NCBI RefSeq assembly: GCF_000383235.1
Contig: NZ_KB910962.1
Coordinates: forward strand, 1 to 42,837
DNA from: Bacillus sp. 123MFChir2
GTDB taxonomy: Bacteria > Bacillota > Bacilli > Bacillales > Bacillaceae_G
DNA: 42,837 nt
Direction: 5' to 3'
Of this stretch, positions 7,976 through 16,633 are shown piece by piece. A model generated the notes under the pieces. That model had not been told where the DNA came from and made no database searches. It worked only from the letters and a program-made list of their open reading frames with translations. Made by a program: the position numbers and the translations under genes. Each line of letters starts with the position of its first letter. Position 1 is the stretch's first letter.

Positions 7976-8025
7976 GTGTTTTGAGCTATAATAGGAATAA
8001 ATTGGCCGAAAAGGAGATTTTACAT

Positions 8026-8958
8026 ATGCATGAGAAAATTTTAGGAGCAATTAAGCAATTTGATACAATTATTATCCATCGCCACGTTCGTCCAGATCCA
8101 GATGCATTAGGTTCACAGTGCGGACTTGGTACGATGCTGCAAGAGTCATTCCCAGAGAAAAAGATTTATATGGTAGGGTACAATGAACCATCTTTAGCGT
8201 ACTTACGTGTAATGGATGAAATTGATGATGCAACGTATGAAGAGGCACTTGTCATTGTTTGTGATACAGCAAACCAAGAGCGTGTTTGCGATCAGCGTTA
8301 TGCAAAAGGAAAGCAGTTAATTAAAATTGACCATCATCCGAATGAAGATCCATACGGTGATATTGTTTGGGTAGATACAACATCTAGTTCTACAAGTGAA
8401 CTGATTTATGAATTTTATTTATATGGTAAGGATAAAGGATTAACGTTATCAAAAGAAGCGACGCGTCTTATTTTAGCTGGTATAGTTGGTGATACAGGAC
8501 GTTTCTTATTCCCAAGCACATCTGCAAAAACACTTCGTTATGCATCTGAGCTTGTAGGAATGGGCGTTGAATTCCCAGCATTATATGATGAAATGTATAA
8601 AACGAATGAGCGTATTGCACGTTTAAATGGTTACATCTTACAAAACTTTACGATGACTGAAGAAGGCGCAGCATACGTTAAGCTAACAAAAGAAGTATTA
8701 GAGCAATTTGGTGTGCTTCCGAATCAGGCTTCAGGAGTTGTTGGAGCTCTTGGAAATATTGAAGGATTAAAAGCGTGGGTTTTATTCTTAGAGGAAGAAG
8801 ATGTGATTCGTGTTCGCCTTCGTTCAAAAGGTCCGGTTATTAATACGTTAGCAATGCGATATAACGGCGGTGGGCATCCGATGGCGTCCGGAGCAAAAGC
8901 TTTTTCTTGGGAAGAAGCAGATCGTATTTTTGCAGACTTACGTGAATTATGTAAATAA
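8026..8958 (+). CDS. nrnA: Oligoribonuclease / pAp phosphatase NrnA
   Basis: The protein has 310 residues in the DHH-DHHA1 architecture. DHH-family metal motifs are RHVRPDPDALGS near the N-terminus, VIVCDTANQERV, and LIKIDHHPNEDPYGD around residue 105. The C-terminal DHHA1 substrate motif is GGGHPMASGAKAF. NrnA (YtqI) degrades short RNA oligonucleotides to mononucleotides and also converts 3'-phosphoadenosine 5'-phosphate to AMP, in the cytosol. The longer frame from TTG 7981 is unlikely. ATG 8026 has AAAAGGAGA about 9 nt upstream and gives the family length. It converges on ytrI with a shared terminator. Confidence 0.95.
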   Translation: MHEKILGAIKQFDTIIIHRHVRPDPDALGSQCGLGTMLQESFPEKKIYMVGYNEPSLAYLRVMDEIDDATYEEALVIVCDTANQERVCDQRYAKGKQLIKIDHHPNEDPYGDIVWVDTTSSSTSELIYEFYLYGKDKGLTLSKEATRLILAGIVGDTGRFLFPSTSAKTLRYASELVGMGVEFPALYDEMYKTNERIARLNGYILQNFTMTEEGAAYVKLTKEVLEQFGVLPNQASGVVGALGNIEGLKAWVLFLEEEDVIRVRLRSKGPVINTLAMRYNGGGHPMASGAKAFSWEEADRIFADLRELCK

Positions 8959-8962
8959 GAAG

Positions 8963-8999
8963 AAGAAAGGTAGAGGCAGCTCTACCTTTCTTGTTTTAT
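8963..8999. terminator. Terminator between nrnA and ytrI
   Basis: Perfect 13-bp stem AAGAAAGGTAGAG / CTCTACCTTTCTT with a GCAG loop, followed by GTTTTATTTT. It overlaps the ytrI stop codon and can serve both convergent genes. Confidence 0.85.
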
Positions 9000-9482
9000 T
9001 TTGACGCTAATTTCCAGGATGGTATCAAATGAAACAGTTTCGATTTCAAATCGATAGACACGGTCGTAATATTTATATACTTTATTTTCAATAACCTTCT
9101 TTAGTAGTTCTTTATTGTTTGCGACGCTTTGAATGTTTTGAGTAAGCAAGTGACGGAGATCATCGCGAATAGAAGTTTGTAATGTTTCCACTGTTAGCGT
9201 GTCTAAATTGTATTTTTCGTAATTTGCAATCTCAATTTCAATTTCTTGAATGGTTAACAGTTTTTTGTTTTTTTCATTTTCTTTTTTTTGATCTTCCGTG
9301 AGTACACGTAAATCTTCGGTTAGTTTTTCTATTTGTGCTTCTTGTGTTTCAAGTGTTTTAGTTTGCTCTTCTTGAAACACGCCATATATGTACAAAAAAA
9401 TAATCCAACTTAAAATACCACCAACCGCCGCACCGCCTAAAAATAATTTCCAGCGATTAGAGAGTGAACTTGGAACTTTCAT
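8982..9482 (-). CDS. ytrI: Sporulation membrane protein YtrI
   Basis: The protein has 166 residues. One membrane helix at about 14-36 (FLGGAAVGGILSWIIFLYIY) is followed by a long charged coiled-coil (about 38-85; ETQEAQIEKLTEDLRVLTED) and a C-terminal domain. ATG 9482 overlaps the ytrH stop as ATGA, the classic coupled arrangement, so I prefer it to the in-frame ATG at 9503 inside ytrH. In B. subtilis ytrHI is a mother-cell (sigma-E) operon needed for efficient sporulation. I did not find a clear sigma-E promoter here. Confidence 0.85.
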   Translation of the reverse strand: MKVPSSLSNRWKLFLGGAAVGGILSWIIFLYIYGVFQEEQTKTLETQEAQIEKLTEDLRVLTEDQKKENEKNKKLLTIQEIEIEIANYEKYNLDTLTVETLQTSIRDDLRHLLTQNIQSVANNKELLKKVIENKVYKYYDRVYRFEIETVSFDTILEISVKIKQER

Positions 9483-9814
9483 ACGTGATCCTGTGTAATC
9501 CATTTAATAATCGTGAATCCAGTTTGCATACCGCCGGTGGCAAAGAAAATAAGGAGAATTTGTTTCACAATATCTTTTGTATCTCCTCCAAAAAAGCTGC
9601 GTTCAAAGCTATAAAATGTATCGAAAGTTCCGCCAATGGCAGCGACGAGAGCCCAAATTCGTAAATTCTCTGCAAATTGTGTAATCATTGTGAGCGGTGG
9701 TTTTCCCACTAAAAAAGCACCAATTCCGCCAATTAATGACCCGCCAATCATAACACCAAGAGCAATAAAATAACTTGTAATGAGAAGAGAGAAAAAGCTT
9801 TGGTTCACTTCCAT
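9479..9814 (-). CDS. ytrH: Sporulation membrane protein YtrH
   Basis: The protein has 111 residues with three hydrophobic segments: LLITSYFIALGVMIGGSLIG, the ENLRIWALVAAIGGTF region, and IVKQILLIFFATGGMQTGF. Size, sequence character and the coupled ytrI gene identify YtrH. Three consecutive ATG codons follow AAAGGGG; the third (9814) has the best spacing at about 7 nt and gives MEVNQSFFSLL. A longer frame to 9871 is unsupported. The predicted role is in the spore envelope membranes, as known for the B. subtilis homologue. Confidence 0.85.
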   Translation of the reverse strand: MEVNQSFFSLLITSYFIALGVMIGGSLIGGIGAFLVGKPPLTMITQFAENLRIWALVAAIGGTFDTFYSFERSFFGGDTKDIVKQILLIFFATGGMQTGFTIIKWITQDHV

Positions 9815-9884
9815 CATCATTCCCCTTTCTTTTTCATCCCGCATTAACGCGCAGTAATACTCCCACCTCAAAATTCAGCGAAAG

Positions 9885-10098
9885 CATTGTCCAGCTCCAG
9901 CGGCTAGAATGTTCGGTGGCTTCGCTTCTTCCTACGAGGTAAAAAGCACCTCTGTGTCAGAAGCTCCATCCCCCTCACATTCTGAGCGAGCCGCTTCCGC
10001 TTTTCTAAAGAAGTTAGGTGGGAGATAAACTGCTGTCATGCGCCCGATTGGTGAGGGCTAATAATCAGTGGGGATGAAGGAAACTTCCCACGGATTAA
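9885..10098. repeat. Second intergenic repeat family, copy 1
   Basis: The gap between ytrH and dnaE (about 380 bases) holds no gene. It contains GTCCAGCTCCAGCGGCTAGA, then CTTCGCTTCTTCCTACGAGG, then GAGCGAGCCGCTTCCGCTTTT, which resemble a widespread Bacillus intergenic repeat (recognised from memory). A second module follows from about 10019: GGTGGGAGATAAACTGCTG, CCGATTGGTGAGGGCTAATA, and a hairpin AATCAGTGGGGA / TTCCCACGGATT. Copy 2 of the second module is at 35872-35957. Confidence 0.6.
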
Positions 10099-10193
10099 AG
10101 TTTCACTGTATGTATATGGACAAAGAAGGGGAAGTATGTTTTGATTTCACGTATAATAGGAAGTAGTCAAATAGATAAAGAGAGGGTATAAAA

Positions 10194-13100
10194 GTGAAGT
10201 TTGTGCATTTACAATGTCAAACCGTTTATAGTTTATTGAAAAGTGCTTGTAAAATAGATGAGCTTGTTTATCAAGCGAAAGAACTTGGATTTTCAGCATT
10301 AGCAATTACAGATGAAAATACGATGTATGGTGTGATCCCGTTTTATAAGGCTTGTAAAAAAGCGGGGATTCAGCCGATTATTGGTTTAACAGCTTCCATA
10401 TGGAATGAAGAAGAGGAGCAGTCTTATCCGCTTGTTTTACTGGCTGAAAACGAAACTGGGTATCGGAATTTACTTAAAATTTCTAGCAGCATTATGACAA
10501 AGTCAAAAGAGGGTATTCCAAAGAAATGGCTTACGCGTTATGCAGGGGGATTAATTGCGATTTCTCCAGGGAAAGGTGGGGAAATTGAAAAGCTTTTATT
10601 GCAAGGAAAACATGAGGCTGCTGCGGAAGTAGCAAATATATATAAAAATATATTTGCCAGCTTTTATATAAGTGTACAGCACCATGCCGTGCAAGAGGAA
10701 TTGTTGCTTCAAGAAGAGCTTCTACCATTTGCGCAGCAACTTGAGATTCCGCTTGTAGCAACAAATGATATTCGTTATGTAAAACAAAATGATGCAATTG
10801 TGCAGGAGTGCTTATTATCTGTTCATAATGGGACAAAAATGACTGATTCGGACAGACCACGCCTGCAGACTGATCAATACTATATGAAATCAGCATCTGA
10901 AATGGAGGCGTTATTTGCTTCTATGCCAGAAGCGATTCAAAACACATTACGTATTGCGGAGTGCTGCCGTGTAGAAATACCGTTTCATACAAATCAATTG
11001 CCGAAGTTTCCAGTACCAACAAATGAATCGTCTGATCAATTTTTACGCCGCCTTTGTGAAGAAGGATTAAAGAAGCGTTATGAAACGGTGACAGATGTGC
11101 ATAAAGTGCGTTTAAATCATGAGCTAAATACCATTTCTCGTATGGGATTTAGTGATTATTTTCTTATCGTATGGGACTTTATGAAATACGCTCACGAGCA
11201 GTGCATTTTAACAGGACCAGGCCGTGGTTCGGCAGCAGGTTCACTTGTATCTTACGTGCTGGAAATTACAGACATCGATCCGATTCAATATAATTTACTA
11301 TTTGAACGTTTCTTAAATCCAGAGCGCGTTACACTCCCTGATATCGATATTGATTTTCCAGATATTCGCCGCGATGAAATGATTCGTTATGTGAAAAATA
11401 AGTACGGTGAACTACGCGTGGCTCAAATTGTAACGTTTGGAACACTTGCAGCAAAAGCGGCAATTCGTGATATTGCAAGAGTAATGGGACTGCCGCCAAA
11501 TGAAATTGATATTTTTTCAAAACATATTCCATCTAAAGTTGGGATTACGTTGGAAGAAGCTTACGCAGAATCACCATCATTACAAAGTTATCTACAAAGT
11601 AACTTAATTTTTCAAAGGGTATTTGATATTGCAAAGCGTGTAGAAGGGTTGCCGCGTCATACGTCTATTCATGCAGCTGGAGTGATTATGAGTGAAGAGC
11701 CGCTTACAAATAGTGTTGCCGTTCAAGGCGGCCATGATGATGTATACGTCACGCAATATTCAGCGGAAGTATTAGAAGAACTTGGTCTGTTAAAAATGGA
11801 CTTTCTTGGTCTGCGTAATTTAACATTGCTTGAAAATATTCGCATGTTTATTGCGAAGACAACAGGGACAAGTTTAGATATAAGGAAATTGCCTCTCCAA
11901 GATGCAAATACATTTGCACTCCTCGGGCGAGGTGATACGACAGGAATCTTTCAGCTCGAATCAAGTGGAATGCGGAATGTTCTGCGTTCGCTAAAACCAA
12001 ATGAATTTGAAGATATTGTTGCGGTTAACGCATTATATCGCCCAGGACCGATGGAGCAAATACCAGTTTTTATTGATTCTAAACATGAAAAACGTGCCAT
12101 TCATTATTTGCATCCTGATTTGAAACCAATTTTAGAAAATACGTATGGTGTTATCGTTTATCAAGAGCAAATTATGCAAATTGCCTCCCGTTTAGCAGGA
12201 TTTTCTCTTGGCGAGGCGGACTTATTACGCCGCGCCGTAAGTAAGAAAAATCGTGATATTTTAGACGAAGAGCGCACGCACTTCGTGAAAGGGTGCTTGC
12301 AAAATGGATATAATGAAGAAACTGCCCAGCAAATTTATGATTTAATTGTTCGATTTGCCAATTATGGATTCAACCGAAGTCATGCAGTTGCTTATAGTAT
12401 GATTGGATATCAGCTTGCTTATTTAAAAGCAAATTATCCGCTTCAGTTTATGACAGCATTATTATCAAGCGCAATTGGAAATGAAGAGAAGATTGTACAA
12501 TATGTTCGGGAAACGAAGCGAAAAGGGTTCCGCGTTTTGCCACCGTCCCTTCATAAGAGCAGTCATGAGTTTCAAGTGGAAGGAAATGCAATTCGGTATA
12601 GTTTACTTGCGATTCGCAATGTAGGGATGGCGACGGTAAATGCTGTAATGGAAGAAAGAAATAAAAAGCCGTTTCAAGATTTATTTGAGTTTTGTTTGCG
12701 CATGCCGGCAAAATTTGTGACAGAGCGCAATTTAGAAACGATGATTTGGGCCGGTTGTTTTGATGATTTTAACGTTTCGCGTTCTGCCTTATTTAATAGT
12801 ATTAAAGGTGCGTTAGAATACGCGAGCTTAGCAAGGGAAATTGGTGAGGAGCTTGTGCCAAAGTCAGAGTATGCCGGGGAAGCAGAGTTAACTTTTATCG
12901 AGCAGTTAAATAAGGAAAAAGAAGCGCTAGGCTTTTATTTAACAAGTTATCCAACTGCACAGTACGCAAAGCTTGTTAAGGAATTAGAAATCCCGACACT
13001 TGCAGGGGCGATGAAGCAGCAAAGAAAAGTGCAACGGGTCATTGTATATTTGACAAATATAAAAGTAATTCGGACGAAGAAATTACAAAAGATGGCGTTT

Positions 13101-13523
13101 ATCACGTTCTGTGATCAAAATCATGAAATGGAAGGGGTTGTATTTCCTGAAACGTATATCCATTTTGCGGAGCGATTACAAGAAGGGAAAATTGTTTTAA
13201 TAGAAGGGACAATTGAAAAGCGAAACAATAAGCTCCAATGGATTGTAAATGGATTGTATCCGTTAGAGGAGATGGATACTTACGAGGAAATGAAAGACGC
13301 TTCTATTTACGTGAAAATACCATCACAGTATGAAAAAAGGCTGTTAAGCAGTGTCACGAAAATATTGTTTAACTATTCAGGTTTTGCGAAAGTACTAATT
13401 TATTATGAAAAAGAGCATAAGATGGTACAATTATCTCGTAACTTATCCATTCATCCAAGTGAAGAATGTTTACAAGCGCTATATGACATAGTCGGCAAGG
13501 AAAATGTCGTTGTAAAAATATAA
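10194..13523 (+). CDS. dnaE: DNA polymerase III alpha subunit DnaE
   Basis: The protein has 1109 residues (B. subtilis DnaE is about 1115). Domains: N-terminal PHP (about 1-200), palm and catalytic region with PDIDIDFPD at residues 382-390 and LKMDFLGLRNLT near 535, fingers motifs such as YGFNRSHAVAYSMIGYQLAY, then HhH and an OB-fold (about 970-1070; VVFPETY, IVLIEGTIEKR). In firmicutes this second replicase extends primers on the lagging strand and works with PolC. The start is GTG 10194 behind GAGAGGG. The PHP motif usually written HxH reads C-Q-T here, so that domain is probably not an active metal enzyme. Confidence 0.97.
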   Translation: MKFVHLQCQTVYSLLKSACKIDELVYQAKELGFSALAITDENTMYGVIPFYKACKKAGIQPIIGLTASIWNEEEEQSYPLVLLAENETGYRNLLKISSSIMTKSKEGIPKKWLTRYAGGLIAISPGKGGEIEKLLLQGKHEAAAEVANIYKNIFASFYISVQHHAVQEELLLQEELLPFAQQLEIPLVATNDIRYVKQNDAIVQECLLSVHNGTKMTDSDRPRLQTDQYYMKSASEMEALFASMPEAIQNTLRIAECCRVEIPFHTNQLPKFPVPTNESSDQFLRRLCEEGLKKRYETVTDVHKVRLNHELNTISRMGFSDYFLIVWDFMKYAHEQCILTGPGRGSAAGSLVSYVLEITDIDPIQYNLLFERFLNPERVTLPDIDIDFPDIRRDEMIRYVKNKYGELRVAQIVTFGTLAAKAAIRDIARVMGLPPNEIDIFSKHIPSKVGITLEEAYAESPSLQSYLQSNLIFQRVFDIAKRVEGLPRHTSIHAAGVIMSEEPLTNSVAVQGGHDDVYVTQYSAEVLEELGLLKMDFLGLRNLTLLENIRMFIAKTTGTSLDIRKLPLQDANTFALLGRGDTTGIFQLESSGMRNVLRSLKPNEFEDIVAVNALYRPGPMEQIPVFIDSKHEKRAIHYLHPDLKPILENTYGVIVYQEQIMQIASRLAGFSLGEADLLRRAVSKKNRDILDEERTHFVKGCLQNGYNEETAQQIYDLIVRFANYGFNRSHAVAYSMIGYQLAYLKANYPLQFMTALLSSAIGNEEKIVQYVRETKRKGFRVLPPSLHKSSHEFQVEGNAIRYSLLAIRNVGMATVNAVMEERNKKPFQDLFEFCLRMPAKFVTERNLETMIWAGCFDDFNVSRSALFNSIKGALEYASLAREIGEELVPKSEYAGEAELTFIEQLNKEKEALGFYLTSYPTAQYAKLVKELEIPTLAGAMKQQRKVQRVIVYLTNIKVIRTKKLQKMAFITFCDQNHEMEGVVFPETYIHFAERLQEGKIVLIEGTIEKRNNKLQWIVNGLYPLEEMDTYEEMKDASIYVKIPSQYEKRLLSSVTKILFNYSGFAKVLIYYEKEHKMVQLSRNLSIHPSEECLQALYDIVGKENVVVKI

Positions 13524-13566
13524 TGGACAATTTCCTATCATTTCGATTATAGTAGTAATAGCGTTC

Positions 13567-13579
13567 GTGGTCAGACCAC
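13567..13579. promoter_or_regulatory. FadR/PdhR-type palindromic operator
   Basis: Perfect odd palindrome GTGGTC-A-GACCAC. It contains TGGTnnnACCA, the known half-site pattern of GntR/FadR-subfamily repressors. It overlaps the -35 region of the promoter for the malic enzyme gene, and the gene after that one encodes a GntR/FadR-type protein. Repression and autoregulation is inferred. Confidence 0.65.
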
Positions 13580-13596
13580 TTTGGAGAATGTATAAT
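13568..13596 (+). promoter_or_regulatory. Promoter for ytsJ-gntR
   Basis: TGGTCA (13568-13573), 17 bp, TATAAT (13591-13596). The -10 is perfect. The -35 is embedded in the palindrome, so binding there would exclude RNA polymerase. Confidence 0.6.
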
Positions 13597-13632
13597 ATAA
13601 TGCAGCAAGAAAATATGAGGAGAGTGGATCGT

Positions 13633-14871
13633 TTGTCAACACTACGTGAAGAAGCACTTCACATGCATAGAGTGCATCAAGGAAAACTAGAAACAGTATC
13701 AAAAGTAAAGGTAGAAAATGCAAAAGATTTAAGTCTTGCGTATTCTCCAGGGGTTGCAGAACCATGTAAAGTTATTTATGACGATAAGAGCAAGGTATAC
13801 GAATATACAATGAAGGGCAATATGGTAGCAGTTGTAACAGATGGAACGGCTGTATTAGGTCTTGGAAACATTGGACCGGAAGCATCACTTCCTGTTATGG
13901 AAGGTAAAGCTGTATTATTCAAGAGCTTTGCTGGTGTAGATGCATTTCCAATTGCTTTAAATACAAATGATGTAGATAAAATTGTTGAAACTGTAAAATT
14001 AATGGAGCCAACTTTTGGCGGCGTAAACTTAGAAGATATTGCAGCACCAAACTGCTTTATTATTGAAGAGCGTTTGAAAAAAGAAACAAATATTCCTGTA
14101 TTCCACGATGACCAGCACGGAACAGCAATTGTAACAGTAGCGGGTCTTGTGAATGCATTAAAGCTAGTTGGGAAGAAAATGTCTGATATTAAAGTTGTTG
14201 CAAACGGTGCTGGAGCAGCGGGTATTGCAATTATTAAACTTTTATATCGCTACGGTGTACGCGACATGATTATGTGCGATACGAAAGGTGCGATTTTTGA
14301 AGGACGCTCTATCGGTATGAATCCTGTGAAAAATGAAGTTGCAAAATACACGAATAAAAATCGTGTAGAAGGTTCATTAGCAGAAGTGATTCAAGATGCA
14401 GATGTGTTCATCGGTGTATCTGCAGAAGGCGCATTAACAGAAGAAATGGTTCGTTCTATGAACAAAGATGCAATTATCTTTGCGATGGCGAATCCAAATC
14501 CAGAAATTATGCCAGACATGGCAAAAGCAGCTGGAGCGGCAGTTGTTGGTACGGGGCGTTCGGATTTCCCAAACCAAGTAAACAATGTGTTAGCTTTCCC
14601 AGGTATTTTCCGCGGTGCTCTTGATGTCCATGCAACGCAAATTAACGAAGAAATGAAAGTGGCAGCAGTACAAGCTATTGCTGAACTTGTATCAGAAGAA
14701 GAGTTAAATGCTAATTATATTATTCCAGCTCCATTCGATGCACGCGTAGCACCGCAAGTAGCAGCGTATGTTGCAAAGTCGGCGATGGAAACAGGTGTTG
14801 CTCGCCGTCAAGTTGATCCGCAGGAAATAGCTGAAAGAACGAGAAATCTAGCGATTATCGGCAAAGAATAA
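13633..14871 (+). CDS. ytsJ: Malic enzyme (malate dehydrogenase, decarboxylating)
   Basis: The protein has 412 residues, close to B. subtilis YtsJ, which is an NADP-preferring malic enzyme (malate to pyruvate plus CO2). Motifs: SLAYSPGVAEPCK, the N-terminal substrate region; FHDDQHGTAIV, with metal-binding Asp residues near 155; and a Rossmann site VVANGAGAAGIAI. It starts at TTG 13633, 8 nt after GAGGAGAG, giving MSTLREEALHMH, like its homologues. The longer frame from 13567 would translate the promoter. It sits between dnaE and a FadR-type regulator gene that follows after 14 nt. Confidence 0.93.
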   Translation: MSTLREEALHMHRVHQGKLETVSKVKVENAKDLSLAYSPGVAEPCKVIYDDKSKVYEYTMKGNMVAVVTDGTAVLGLGNIGPEASLPVMEGKAVLFKSFAGVDAFPIALNTNDVDKIVETVKLMEPTFGGVNLEDIAAPNCFIIEERLKKETNIPVFHDDQHGTAIVTVAGLVNALKLVGKKMSDIKVVANGAGAAGIAIIKLLYRYGVRDMIMCDTKGAIFEGRSIGMNPVKNEVAKYTNKNRVEGSLAEVIQDADVFIGVSAEGALTEEMVRSMNKDAIIFAMANPNPEIMPDMAKAAGAAVVGTGRSDFPNQVNNVLAFPGIFRGALDVHATQINEEMKVAAVQAIAELVSEEELNANYIIPAPFDARVAPQVAAYVAKSAMETGVARRQVDPQEIAERTRNLAIIGKE

Positions 14872-14885
14872 GCGAGGAATGTTCA

Positions 14886-15521
14886 TTGACATCATCACAA
14901 ACAAAAGTATATCTAGAAATAGTGAAAAAAATTCGTTTGATCATACAAGAAGATGGATTGAAGGCGGGCAACCGCCTTCCATCTGAACGTGAGCTAAGTG
15001 CACGTTTAAATGTCGGACGCTCATCTGTTCGTGAAGCGCTCAGATCGTTAGAACTAGTAGGTCTAATTGAAACGCGGCGCGGTGAAGGGACATTCATTCG
15101 AAACTTTTATGAAAACGGTCTGGTGCAATTAATTGCACCGTTCGTATTACAAGATGAAAAGACACGGCGGGATTTGTTACAAATGAAAGGATTGCTTGAG
15201 AAAGACGCGATTCGAGTCTTATGTCAAACACAGGCAGAAAGCAGCTTAAAGGCACTTCGGAAAATTTTTTCTGATGAACAATCATCGATCGCAGTATTTC
15301 ATCAAACCTTTTTAAAAACGCTTGTAGAACAAGTCGATAATTATTTAATGTATCGTGTTTGGATGATTGTACGTGACTACGCTTCAACGCTTTCTTGTGA
15401 TGTTCATTTAAACGCGCGAGAGTTACATGAAAAACTATATATAGCATTACAGAATAAACAAGAACAAATAGCATTAGAGTTTTACGATGAGATAATGGAA
15501 AATATACAGTTTCATTTGTGA
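14886..15521 (+). CDS. GntR/FadR-family transcriptional regulator
   Basis: The protein has 211 residues. The N-terminal winged helix spans about 5-75: RLPSERELSARLNVGRSSVR, then EALRSLELVGLIETRRGEGT. This is typical of the FadR/PdhR branch of GntR proteins. The C-terminal helical domain (about 80-211) is FCD-like but short, with LHEKLYIAL in the place of the usual HREILEAI. It starts at TTG 14886, 7 nt after GAGGA and 14 nt after ytsJ, so it is co-transcribed with it. The FadR-type palindrome on the ytsJ promoter is its likely target. The ligand is unknown; its place between malic enzyme and accDA suggests an organic acid or acyl-CoA signal. Confidence 0.88.
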   Translation: MTSSQTKVYLEIVKKIRLIIQEDGLKAGNRLPSERELSARLNVGRSSVREALRSLELVGLIETRRGEGTFIRNFYENGLVQLIAPFVLQDEKTRRDLLQMKGLLEKDAIRVLCQTQAESSLKALRKIFSDEQSSIAVFHQTFLKTLVEQVDNYLMYRVWMIVRDYASTLSCDVHLNARELHEKLYIALQNKQEQIALEFYDEIMENIQFHL

Positions 15522-15522
15522 G

Positions 15523-15560
15523 TTTATCTTGCTTAAACATGTATGAATAAGCAAGATAAA
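15523..15560 (+). terminator. Hairpin after the gntR gene
   Basis: Perfect 13-bp stem TTTATCTTGCTTA / TAAGCAAGATAAA with a 12-nt loop, followed by TGTTTACTTTA. It starts just after the stop codon. The U tract is imperfect, so termination may be partial. Confidence 0.6.
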
Positions 15561-15625
15561 TGTTTACTTTATACAAAATTTGTCGAAATAACCATGACAC
15601 GTTCTGACACAAATTCTGCAAGATA

Positions 15626-15643
15626 ACGTTTAAAGTTAAACGT
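15626..15643. promoter_or_regulatory. 18-bp palindrome upstream of accDA
   Basis: ACGTTTAA-AG-TTAAACGT is a near-continuous palindrome about 120 bp before accD. Its length and position suit an operator. The binding protein is unknown. It does not match the TGGTnnnACCA pattern seen at ytsJ. Confidence 0.35.
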
Positions 15644-15678
15644 AAAGAGACGGGTTATAAGGCAAATTGAGAAAATAA

Positions 15679-15715
15679 GGCTAACACCAATTGATTTAGG
15701 TGTTAGCCCCATTTT
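15679..15715 (+). terminator. Hairpin in the accD leader
   Basis: Perfect 10-bp stem GGCTAACACC / GGTGTTAGCC with a 10-nt loop, followed by CCATTTTCTT. It may terminate upstream transcription or act as an attenuator of accDA. It ends 50-60 bp before the accD start. Confidence 0.5.
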
Positions 15716-15763
15716 CTTACTCGTTAACCTTAGCTCTTTTATCACCTAAAGGAGGGTCAAACT

Positions 15764-16633
15764 TTGCTACGAGATTTATTCCTAAAGAAGAAAAAGTATG
15801 CTGCAATTCCTTCAGAGCAGGTACGAAAAGATGTACCGGACGGTGTCATGACAAAATGTCCGAAATGTAAAAAAATCATGTATACGAAAGAACTTCTGAA
15901 AAATTTAAAAGTATGTGTTAACTGTGGCTATCATCACCCGATGAATGCATGGGAGCGTCTTGAAAGTTTGTTAGATGAAAATTCATTTCGTGAATATGAC
16001 AAAGAAATGATTTCGGCAAACCCGCTTCAATTCCCTGGCTACGAGGAGAAACTTGAAAGTGATCGTAAAAAAACCGGATTAAATGAAGCGGTTGTGACAG
16101 GAGAAGGAACAATCGAAGATATGCTTGTTGTTGTTGCGGTTATGGATTCAAGGTTTCGAATGGGAAGCATGGGCTCTGTTGTAGGTGAAAAAATTGCGCG
16201 TGCTGTTGAAAAAGCATATGAAATGAAAGCGCCGTTTCTTATTTTTACTGCATCAGGCGGAGCTCGTATGCAAGAGGGTATTTTAAGCTTAATGCAAATG
16301 GCGAAGACAAGTATAGCTTTGAAAAAACATAGCAATGCAGGTGGTTTATTCATTTCAATTATGACGCATCCAACGACAGGCGGGGTTTCCGCGAGCTTTG
16401 CTTCACTTGGTGATTATAATTTAGCGGAACCTGGTGCACTAATTGGATTTGCTGGTCGTCGTGTAATTGAACAGACGGTTCGCGAGAAATTGCCAGAGGA
16501 TTTCCAAACGGCAGAGTTCTTATTGGACCATGGACAATTAGATGCAGTTGTGCATCGCGATGATATGAGAGACACGCTCCGTAAGATTTTAGAAGTTCAT
16601 CAAGGGGAGGAAGTGGCGTCATGGCAGAATTAG
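15764..16633 (+). CDS. accD: Acetyl-CoA carboxylase carboxyltransferase beta subunit
   Basis: The protein has 289 residues. An N-terminal zinc ribbon is formed by C32-x2-C35 and C51-x2-C54, followed by the crotonase-type carboxyltransferase core ([26 protein letters not shown]). With AccA it transfers the carboxyl group from biotin-BCCP to acetyl-CoA to give malonyl-CoA, the first committed step of fatty-acid synthesis. It starts at TTG 15764, 8 nt after AAAGGAGG. It overlaps accA by 13 nt, so equal translation of the two subunits is likely. Two candidate regulatory structures lie upstream. Confidence 0.96.
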   Translation: MLRDLFLKKKKYAAIPSEQVRKDVPDGVMTKCPKCKKIMYTKELLKNLKVCVNCGYHHPMNAWERLESLLDENSFREYDKEMISANPLQFPGYEEKLESDRKKTGLNEAVVTGEGTIEDMLVVVAVMDSRFRMGSMGSVVGEKIARAVEKAYEMKAPFLIFTASGGARMQEGILSLMQMAKTSIALKKHSNAGGLFISIMTHPTTGGVSASFASLGDYNLAEPGALIGFAGRRVIEQTVREKLPEDFQTAEFLLDHGQLDAVVHRDDMRDTLRKILEVHQGEEVASWQN

